Shown: positions 9,806-15,733 of the stretch, in pieces
How the letters are laid out: every line of letters begins with the position of its first letter
Numbering within the stretch: the stretch's first letter is position 1
NCBI GenBank assembly: GCA_004151065.3
Contig: NWUY0300005049.1
Location: 2,782-18,514 of the forward strand
Reading direction: 5' to 3'
Length of the DNA: 15,733 nucleotides
Source of the DNA: Larix sibirica
Taxonomy: Eukaryota > Streptophyta > Pinopsida > Pinales > Pinaceae
Notes under the pieces: generated by a model
Told to the model about the DNA's origin: nothing
Database searches by the model: none
The model's input: the letters and a program-made list of their open reading frames with translations, nothing else
Position numbers and translations under genes: made by a program

Positions 9806-10168
9806 TTATTTTTTGGGAGGATTGGGAGGATGACCTATTGTTGTTTGCGGGTTCTATGGACCATCTTATGCTGTAACTATTTGTGGTTACATTTATTGGC
9901 TTTATCTTTTTCTTGCAGGTTCTTAGTGTTGTTCCTTTGGCCAACCTCTGGTTGGTTTTTTGTTGTGTGAATCTTCACTCCGACTGGTTACTACTACTTT
10001 GGCGGTCTCTATTTATGTTTCGGTGGCCTTTTATAGGTGGGTTCTTTTTTGGCTGGTCCACTCTGGTGTGCTTTGGGCACGTTTTTGTTTGGTTCGGTTG
10101 TTTCAGGACCCGTCTTGTTTTAGACCGGTTTCTTCTATTTGTTGTTGGACTGTTCAGTTGGGTCCTCT

Positions 10169-10329
10169 GTTACTTTGTGTTGATTGTGGTTCTTTTCTTT
10201 ACTTAGCGGCTGGATTGTAGCCGCGGATATTGGTGCTTTGGATATTTCTGTTACTTTGTGTTGAACGCTATCTTTTTCTTTCCTTAGCAGCTGAAATGTA
10301 ACCGCGGATATTGGTGCCTGGATATTTCT
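10169..10329 (+). repeat. 3' UTR tandem duplication, 81 and 80 bp
   Basis: Copy 1 is 10169-10249 and copy 2 is 10250-10329. Both start GTTACTTTGTGTTGA, share CTTAGC, and end with CCGCGGATATTGGTGC and GGATATTTCT. They differ at roughly one position in five, so the duplication is old and may be a family feature rather than a change in this copy. Confidence 0.85.
10206..10224 (+). other. Potential RNA hairpin in LINE 3' UTR
   Basis: GCGGCT (10206-10211) and AGCCGC (10219-10224) are exact reverse complements around a 7-base loop GGATTGT. In the second 81-bp copy the same place (10287-10305) reads GCAGCT and AACCGC, which pairs at only four of six positions. The structure may take part in recognition of element RNA; that is inference. 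Confidence 0.5.
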
Positions 10330-10389
10330 GATACTTAACAAAGTTGCAATTTACTTTTATTAATAATAAGTTATTCTTCTTTTCATCTG

Positions 10390-10397
10390 AAAAAAAA
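10390..10397 (+). other. LINE poly(A) tail
   Basis: A run of eight A follows the end of the 3' UTR and runs directly into the 3' target-site duplication, sharing one A with it. A short A tail in this place is expected for L1-type integration. Confidence 0.8.
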
Positions 10398-10412
10398 TAA
10401 TAAGAAAAAGGA
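10397..10412. repeat. 3' target-site duplication of the LINE
   Basis: ATAATAAGAAAAAGGA pairs with 3136-3151 with one difference. It stands directly behind the A tail, as expected. The following bases, AATTAATTTC, are AT-rich flank. Confidence 0.8.
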
Positions 10413-10627
10413 ATTAATTTCTTCCATGATAAGATTTTATAAATAGTAAAAAAGAAAGTTATAAAATTAATTCAACCAATTGTTATAAATAATATTAGTT
10501 ATGTAATCATATTTATTTTAATAAATAAATAATTCAGATCCTTTAAAATAAAAACTAATCTATACAAATAAATTTTATAATACTATTATAAATATAAATA
10601 ATAATATTAAACATCCATATAGAATTA

Positions 10628-10852
10628 TTTATAATTTGTCCACTAAATGTGTGATATCAATATGAAATGACAAAGTTGTACTAATGATCAACCTATGGAA
10701 AACCAATTTATAATTGATCTTAGATGTAATTTAGATGTCAAGATTTTATAGTTCGTCCACTAAATGTGATATCAATATGAAATCACAAGGTTGTACTAAT
10801 GATCAACCTATGGAAAACCAATTTATCTCAGATGTAAAGTAGATGTAAGATT
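10628..10852. repeat. Tandem duplication of about 117 bp
   Basis: Two head-to-tail copies start at about 10628 and 10746. Both contain GTCCACTAAATG, GATATCAATATGAAAT, GTTGTACTAATGATCAACCT and ATGGAAAACCAATTTAT, then a variant of TAGATGTAA. Copy 1 has a two-base GT insertion after CACTAAATGT. No coding potential is seen. Confidence 0.88.
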
Positions 10853-11063
10853 GATATGATTGTAAAATTTGGAATCGACTTTTTTATAAAGTTATGCTAT
10901 AAATATCAATTAATATAGTTTATTGTGTTGATAATTATATAATTTTATACACGATTTGATTGATGTAAAGTAGATGTAAGATTGATATGATTGCAAAATT
11001 TGGAATCCACTTTTCTATAAAGTTATGATATAAATATCAATTAATATAGTTTATTGTGTTGAT
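10831..11063. repeat. Direct repeat, 2 x 102 bp, 29 bp apart
   Basis: Positions 10831-10932 and 10962-11063 match at all but about four of 102 positions. Both start GATGTAAAGTAGATGTAAGA and end TAGTTTATTGTGTTGAT. The first copy overlaps the end of the preceding 117-bp duplication, so the two events are nested. High identity makes this one of the younger duplications here. Confidence 0.9.
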
Positions 11064-11187
11064 TTAGATGTAATCCTTATATAAGGACATTGATAAAGTA
11101 TTTCTTAAAAATCATTTAGATGTAATCCTTAATAAAGTGTAAAAATAAAATATTAAAGACAAAAATAAAGGTAATAATAAAAAAACG

Positions 11188-11318
11188 TTTATAACGATCC
11201 TTCATTCAAAAGGGGGATAAAGAATAATTTTGATGGTCAGTTTGTAATGAAATTTATAATTGATCCTTCATTCAAAAGGGGGATAAATAAGTATTTTGAT
11301 GATCAGTTTGTAATACAT
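11188..11318. repeat. Tandem duplication of about 65 bp
   Basis: Copies 11188-11252 and 11253-11318 share GATCCTTCATTCAAAAGGGG, GATAAA, a TTTTGATG stretch and CAGTTTGTAAT. They differ by a few substitutions and one-base indels. Confidence 0.88.
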
Positions 11319-11485
11319 TTTTTAATTAAACAAAGCCATACCAAGGTGGAAATAGGGAGTTCAAAGAGATTTTTTTTTGTTATTATTGGATTTTTTTATA
11401 AATGAAGAATCATTTTATCTTAATTTTTATTAATATTAAATTTTACATATTTTCCCATTTCACTCTAGTTATGGTGTAATCTACA

Positions 11486-11807
11486 TTCTTCCTAACGAGA
11501 CTTTATTCTTCCTTTTTATTATCAATTTACTTTCTTCCTAAGGGGCTTTATTTCCCTTCTTTATTATCATTTCTTATACAACCATGATTCGGTCGGTCTA
11601 CCTTCTTCGTAAAGAGATTTTATTCTCCTCCTTTATTATCCTTTCCTATGTAGAGTCATTTCTAAGTAATCCCTTATGTGTTATTCTCCCTCTTTATTAT
11701 CATTTCTTATACAACCATGATCTGGTCTACCTTCTTCCTAAAGAGATTTTATTCTCCTCCTTTATTATCATTTCCTATGCAACCATTTCTAGGTAATCCC
11801 TTATGTG
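11486..11807. repeat. Nested repeat array built on a 45-bp pyrimidine-rich module
   Basis: A module of the form CTTCTTCCTAAAGAGATTTT followed by ATTCTCCTCCTTTATTATCA occurs four times, at about 11486, 11530, 11601 and 11730. The last two lie inside a larger duplication: 11557-11680 and about 11690-11807, both ending AGTAATCCCTTATGTG or its GGTAATCC variant. The + strand is rich in C and T. The open frame at 11584-11796 is a by-product of the repeat. Confidence 0.85.
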
Positions 11808-12034
11808 CTGAATGGATAGTCTTGTACATTCTCTAATAAATAGACTCTACAATCCAAATTGAGGTCTCCACGTCCTCACTTTTATTAAATGTCACTCTCT
11901 CCAATATTGCTTTGATGTATTCTCTTCACCACCCTCTGTTCATTTCCCTCTTCACTATTCTTAGTGACTTTCATCACACTTCTTCTCTCTATGATTAGTT
12001 TTCCTTCATTGCTTTTTACATTTCTACAACTTTC

Positions 12035-12176
12035 ATTGATTTTCACGGAATTCAAATTTTAATATAAATGTCAAGGCTAACCTCAAGATACCATTCATTT
12101 CTATTTAACATTTTCTAACCTGCACCGATTTCTATGGAATTCAAATTTTGATATAAATTCCAAGGCTAACCTCAAA
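12035..12176. repeat. Direct repeat, 2 x 53 bp, 89 bp period
   Basis: Copies at 12035-12087 and 12124-12176 share GGAATTCAAATTTT, ATATAAAT and CAAGGCTAACCTCAA. The 36 bases between them are not repeated. The second copy runs into the open stretch at 12170. Confidence 0.85.
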
Positions 12177-12361
12177 CTAGGTATCAAGCCTATGGAGCTA
12201 GACATTTTATAATTGATAACAACCCTACAAATTCTTTTAACACTCAAGCTTGGTTAAATAAATTCCTGGACCAACATGGCCCTAAACCAATGCGTCCAAT
12301 TATAATTACATCTTCTTGCAATAAGGTACCAGACAAACACATCTTGGACATTGCCAAATAA
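12170..12361 (+). other. Unrecognised 63-codon open stretch
   Basis: The frame from 12170 to the TAA at 12359-12361 is open and has a protein-like mix of residues, including YQAYGARHFIIDNNP, AWLNKFLDQHGPKPMRPII and VPDKHILDIAK. There is no ATG near its start; the first in-frame ATG comes late in the stretch. It could be the relic of an exon or of a transposon gene. I do not recognise the family, and a chance open frame cannot be ruled out. Confidence 0.25.
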
Positions 12362-14558
12362 CATGAGATCTACATCTAGGAAGTATATAAAGCTTGAAAC
12401 TAGTTTAATGTATGAAGTGTATTGTTCCTTGTGCCAAGTGAGAGTTTTTCAAATGGTGATTATTAGTTAATCATGTAAAAACGTTGAGGAATTCAAAAGA
12501 TTGTGCTTAATAGTTTGGAAGTCATCATGGATGATGTGAGCAATTGTCAACAACCAATTATTGTTACTTATGCAGGAAGATGTGTTCATCATTTTATTGA
12601 GAGATGGAAATGTGCATTCAATAGCTTGGAAGGGATGAGATGTGTAATGTCCATGTGTAACACTTATAAATGAAAATGGATTGAAAACCAAATTTAAAAA
12701 TAAATAAATAAATAAAAATATACTAACCATTTATATATATGCATCTTATGGAGTTTCAATANAATCATTGAACCCTTGTGGTGGTTAGTGAGGAGAGTCT
12801 ATATTACATAGTTACGAAGGCATGTAGTTGGGTACAATCATGATGGGGAAGTGTAAGAATCCTCCATCCTCATGGAACTATGTTCCCTCACTATCATGCA
12901 TATTCACTCCTTTCCTCCATTCTCACGGGAACCATTTTCCATTCTCACCATTCAACATTCATACAATCACAACTTTAATGTTGAAGCACCACTAAAGTCT
13001 TGAATGATGCAACCCTCATGTTTTGGTCTGATATACAACCATGACAAATGATTAAATCAACTATGGGAGAGCAATTGAGAGACTAGGGGAGAGAGATGGA
13101 TGGCTATAAAGGTGCTTAGAGGTTGGGTTGTTTAGGAATCACACATTCCTCTTGTTAATTGCATCTCATTGAGTGACTTAGAGCCAAGTTATTGTTCTTC
13201 TAGGTTATACCCAACAAAGAGCAAGAAGGGTTCTTCTTGACTATATTGAAAAGCACTGGAAGCGAAGAATACTCCCGAGTCACGATTGAGTAGATAAGAG
13301 AAATATATTTCTTGTGTTGTGTAAGCTAGTGGATGAGAATGTCGTGAGTCTCTAATGGATCTATAGTTATTTGGAGTGCTCAATAGTGAGGAAATTGGGT
13401 TGGGTTCAGAGAGATATGAGTTTGTACATCATTTCCTTAACCTTGGTGGTCTCATACCCTTGTTTGGGTGTGGCAATTGCTCTCGATTCCTATGGTTGGA
13501 TAGGAAATTGCTCATATGCACCCAATTTCTTGGATCATCTTGGTTCAACGGTAAGTGTTCCATATTTAGTTTTCACCCCCTATTTATAATTCCACATTTT
13601 CACTTCAATATCTATTTATGAATGAAATGGATATCGAATCTATGGTTTCTATGAGTTTATGTCTCTTTATTTCCACTGAATAATTAGTTGCATACATGTA
13701 TGAATTCAAAGGGAGTTGGTAATCTAATGGTTTCAAATTTATATTGATATGTTTGGATATGGGGCATGCCCCTACTCTATTGGTTAGGTAATCCACAAAA
13801 GGTGATGTTGAAAATATTCTCTTTATGAGTGTAGATTCTATCAATTATACCTTACAATTTATCTACAACTATTCCCTTGTTATTCTAGGAGTATTGATGT
13901 TAAAATTTGAATGTTTCTATTTTAGATCACATTAAATATTTTGTACTTCACCTTTTACTTTGCATCTATGTCTATAAAGGAGCTATAAAAAAACAACAAC
14001 CAATTTCCATACAAAAGGAACTATATTGCTAATGCCATAAGAAACTGTGATCAACACATAAAGACACAATATAAATGAAAAAAAAGACCCTTCCAACAAG
14101 TAATCCAAACTCACTTCTTATTTAGATCCATGGCCAACTACATGGTTGAGCTCAAACATGGACCAACCCTAAGGATAAAGCTCAATCAAAGAGCTTAACC
14201 ATGGATGTTATCTCTTCTTTCTTGCAAGCTTTGTTGTCATGCAATACCGAGTGAAGTTTTTTCTCATGTTTTCCAGACATATGGTTCACTGTTTCAAGAT
14301 AACAGGTCCTCGTGAAAAATGTTTTTGTTGATGAATGTTGCTACTGTAGTCATATTGGTTTTTTGTATAATTTTAGAATGTTGTCTGCACTCCATATAGA
14401 TAGTCTCATCATTGATTTTGATAGAAAACAACGATGAAAACTTCTTAGAAAGTGGATATGCCTTCTCGAAGGATCTATGTAAATTGTCTTTGATTCATAA
14501 CTCTTGAATATGAAGCAATTAAGTTTTTTCACGTTGAAAAAAAAGAGCTGAACCATGA
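12362..14558. other. AT-rich intergenic DNA, no gene supported
   Basis: About 2.2 kb with no recognisable gene, RNA or transposon domain. It includes an AAAT microsatellite at about 12697-12717, one ambiguous base (12762), and a TATAAA at 13105-13110. A less AT-rich stretch (13130-13560) ends near a donor-like AACGGTAAGTG at 13546-13556. The latter two could belong to a promoter, an LTR or nothing at all. The phrase ACCAACCCTAAGGATA at about 14162 recurs at about 14561. Confidence 0.45.
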
Positions 14559-14760
14559 ACCAACCCTAAGGATAGAAGCAACCCTAAGAATAGAATCCCT
14601 AGAATCTTATATATTTTTGGAATTATATATATATATATATATATATATATTTGGTGTTCCATAAAAAAATTTGCCAACAAAAAGAAACCAACCATAAGGA
14701 TAAAAACCCTAGAATCTTATATATGTTTGGTGCTCCATAAATAACTTTGCCAACAAAAAG
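14559..14760. repeat. Direct repeat split by a TA microsatellite
   Basis: Two versions of one segment lie next to each other: 14559-14684 and 14684-14760. Both start ACCAACC(C/A)TAAGGATA, continue with CCCTAGAATCTTATATAT, and end in TTTGGTG(T/C)TCCATAAA and TTTGCCAACAAAAAG. The first copy has an extra TTTTTGGAAT and a (TA)n run. It also holds a short internal doubling of CAACCCTAAG. The truncated second LINE begins about 40 bases after the repeat. Confidence 0.85.
14624..14651. repeat. TA dinucleotide microsatellite
   Basis: About 14 uninterrupted TA units. The matching place in the neighbouring repeat copy has only TATATAT, so the run expanded after the duplication. Confidence 0.95.
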
Positions 14761-14799
14761 ACATATATGTACGAATATAAGCTGTCTCCCCTTTATCAC

Positions 14800-15655
14800 A
14801 AAGGAAGGTAAATGGAAATCTATCCTTAAAGCTAAATATTTGAAGAATTGGTCTATTCTGGAATGGATTAGGGCCCTTGTTAAGGATTGTAAAGATGGGT
14901 CTATGGTTTGGAAAGCTATGGTAGGAGTATTTCCAGTCATTGGGGATTTACTGGCTTGGGCGGTTGGATATGGTCAAAAATCCATATTGGGGAAGGATAA
15001 ACTAGTGAGAGTTTTAAATCAGAGAAACCTTCCGGAAGGGATGATCAAGCACCTCAACGAACGAGGATTTATATTTTTACACGATGAAGCAGGGATTGGA
15101 AGACCCATCAATTTTTCTCAGAATTGGAGAACTGCAACAAAACTTGATTTACCTCGCAGATGGGTAGAAAGATGGAATATATGGATCTCTGACATGAATA
15201 AGGGGTTCATCCAATTAAAGGAGTATCCAGATTCCTTGGTATGGACAGGTAACCAGGAAGGAGGAAATTATGTTGTTCATATAACATATAATATTTTCTG
15301 GAGTAACGAGGCTACCCTTAATTGCTGGTGGTGTAAACCACTTTGGCAAGTTCAGGTGCCACAAAAACAAAAGATCTTTATGTGTCTGATAATGAGAGGG
15401 AAGGTTCTAATATGGGATAATATGAGGAAAAGAAATGTTGAGGGGCCTAACTGGTGTTGTCTATGCAGGGGAGCAAAAGAAACTATCAAACATTTGTTTA
15501 TGGAATGTACTTTCTCCTTTCAAGTTTGGAAAGGATTGGAAGANGGCTTCTGGTCATGGTTTCAACTGAAAAAGGGTCTCTTTCCCACTAGGGATTTTCA
15601 CTGGGATGAACCCCTGTACACACAGGTTATGTTATTTCATTTTTTGTTGTTATAA
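14800..15655 (+). mobile_element. Fragment of a second LINE ORF2 (linker and zf-RVT)
   Basis: From about 14807 the frame reads GKWKSILKAKYLK, EWIR, SMVWKAMVG, LLAWAVGYGQ, then SLVWTGNQEGGNY and a zf-RVT domain at about 15341-15531 (LWQVQVPQKQKIFMCL to FSFQVW). Ligands are Cys 15455-15457, Cys 15464-15466, His 15491-15493 and Cys 15506-15508. The same region of the first LINE lies at about 8400-9120 and is only distantly alike, so this is another family. No stop occurs in about 270 codons; the TAA at 15653-15655 lies beyond the similarity, which fades near 15610. The RT upstream and RNase H downstream are missing, so the piece is truncated on both sides. One ambiguous base lies at 15544. The upstream in-frame TTG at 14747 is in flanking repeat DNA and is not a real start. 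Confidence 0.85.
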
Positions 15656-15659
15656 TTGG

Positions 15660-15681
15660 TTTTCCTTTCATTTTCCTTTCA
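15660..15681. repeat. Tandem 11-bp duplication
   Basis: TTTTCCTTTCA occurs twice in a row just after the second LINE fragment. The rest of the window to its end (15682-15733) is short, pyrimidine-rich DNA without a feature; the motif TGTACACACA near its end also occurs at about 15615. Confidence 0.8.
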
Positions 15682-15733
15682 TTCTTCATATTAGGGTCCC
15701 TCTTGTACACACAAACACACCCATTTTTTATGG

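Larger units (their letters stand above)
5772..9876 (+). pseudogene. LINE ORF2 (endonuclease, RT, zf-RVT, RNase H), broken
   Basis: ORF2 would encode the enzyme that nicks the target and copies the element RNA; about 1,370 codons, normal for plant L1. The start is the ATG at 5772, giving MIYFSLNIRGVGG, which matches the N-terminus of LINE endonucleases. Pieces in order: 5772-5918, then a shift at a T run (5907-5915); about 5915-7065 with in-frame stops at 6397 (TAA) and 7003 (TAG); 7066 to about 7220; about 7225-7815; 7816 to about 8050; 8064 to about 8640 with a TAA at 8313; and about 8640-9876 with TAGs at 8821 and 9604. The final stop is TAA at 9874-9876. The endonuclease, RT, zf-RVT and RNase H parts are described separately. 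Between them are a basic coiled-coil-like linker (about 6540-6760, TRKKKKEMALELENTEHE) and the segment LGGRVTLARF typical after RT. Confidence 0.92.
9877..10389 (+). other. LINE 3' UTR
   Basis: About 510 bases follow the ORF2 stop. They are rich in T and G on the + strand and have no convincing frame. The last 220 bases hold the 81-bp duplication and a hairpin, then an AT-rich end with TTTATTAATAATAAG just before the tail, which is similar in style to 3' ends of other plant LINEs. Open frames here on either strand are products of the biased composition. Confidence 0.7.
3152..10396 (+). mobile_element. Complete but inactive plant L1-type LINE
   Basis: A non-LTR retrotransposon of about 7.2 kb on the + strand. 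In order it shows a 5' UTR (3152-3905), ORF1 with a DUF4283-like domain and CCHC knuckle, and ORF2 with apurinic-type endonuclease, reverse transcriptase, zf-RVT and RNase H regions. A 3' UTR and a short A tail (10390-10396) follow. A 16-bp duplication on either side shows that it is one insertion with both ends present. This order, with RNase H at the C-terminus of ORF2, is known from plant L1 elements. At least seven frameshifts and about eight in-frame stops make it a dead copy. The element is clearly richer in G and C than its surroundings. The superfamily is sure; the exact family is not known to me. Confidence 0.93.

Noticed and set aside
9883-10220. Hydrophobic open frames resembling a membrane protein after ORF2
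   Set aside because: They lie in the T-rich LINE 3' UTR and continue into the 81-bp duplication; Leu, Phe and Val richness is due to T content.
10135-10341. Minus-strand frame with an internal protein repeat
   Set aside because: The repeat is simply the 81-bp 3' UTR duplication, whose unit length is a multiple of three.
3152-10396. LTR retrotransposon or viral integrant
   Set aside because: No terminal repeats, protease, integrase or primer binding site; endonuclease-RT-zf-RVT-RNase H order and an A tail identify a LINE.
10413-11810. CRISPR-like array
   Set aside because: Repeats are few, of several unrelated kinds and mostly directly adjoining, without uniform spacers, in plant-like nuclear DNA.
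12467-12730. 87-codon minus-strand frame
   Set aside because: N-terminus comes from an AAAT microsatellite; no recognisable domain or homologous motif.
13371-13844. Overlapping frames at 13371-13621 and minus-strand 13605-13844
   Set aside because: Two plus frames are open together with no motif in either; the minus frame has none.
14350-14556. 68-codon minus-strand frame
   Set aside because: AT-rich, no motif, no partner feature.
14623-14940. 105-codon minus-strand frame
   Set aside because: It is antisense to the start of the second LINE fragment and ends in the TA microsatellite, which gives a YIYIYI tail.

Overview
The window looks like nuclear intergenic DNA of a land plant, probably a seed plant with a repeat-rich genome. 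The sequence shows long AT-rich stretches, many short tandem duplications, two ambiguous bases (12762 and 15544) typical of a draft assembly, and two LINE (non-LTR retrotransposon) sequences. Both LINEs are of the plant L1 type: ORF1 has a DUF4283-like domain and a CCHC knuckle, and ORF2 has endonuclease, reverse transcriptase, zf-RVT and RNase H parts. The species cannot be told from the sequence; a gymnosperm is possible but only a guess. No host gene, tRNA, rRNA or CRISPR array is recognised.

Layout. Positions 1-3135 are AT-rich intergenic DNA with an 80-bp tandem duplication (411-570), a triple 28-bp repeat (1896-1979) and a short pair of unrecognised open frames (1113-1579). Positions 3136-10412 hold one complete but dead LINE insertion on the + strand. 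It is flanked by a 16-bp target-site duplication (15 of 16 identical) and has a 5' UTR with degenerate GT-rich repeats, a broken ORF1 (3906-5775), a broken ORF2 (5772-9876), a 3' UTR with an 81-bp duplication and hairpin, and a short poly(A) tail. Its base composition is visibly more GC-rich than the flanks. Positions 10413-12180 form a belt of independent tandem duplications (units of roughly 45-130 bp). Positions 12170-14558 are mostly featureless AT-rich DNA. Positions 14559-14760 hold a direct repeat split by a TA microsatellite. Positions 14800-15655 carry a 5'- and 3'-truncated piece of a second, different LINE whose frame is still open.

How the parts relate. In the large LINE, ORF1 would make the RNA-binding protein and ORF2 the endonuclease and reverse transcriptase for target-primed reverse transcription. 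ORF1 and ORF2 overlap at an ATGA, which suggests coupled translation when the element was alive. The copy now has about eight in-frame stops and at least seven frameshifts, so it cannot encode working proteins. The second LINE piece covers the linker and zf-RVT region that corresponds to about 8400-9120 of the first, so the two can be compared directly. I find no convincing new biological system; the most interesting points are details of LINE structure (5' repeats, 3' hairpin, RNase H active-site changes, ORF overlap).
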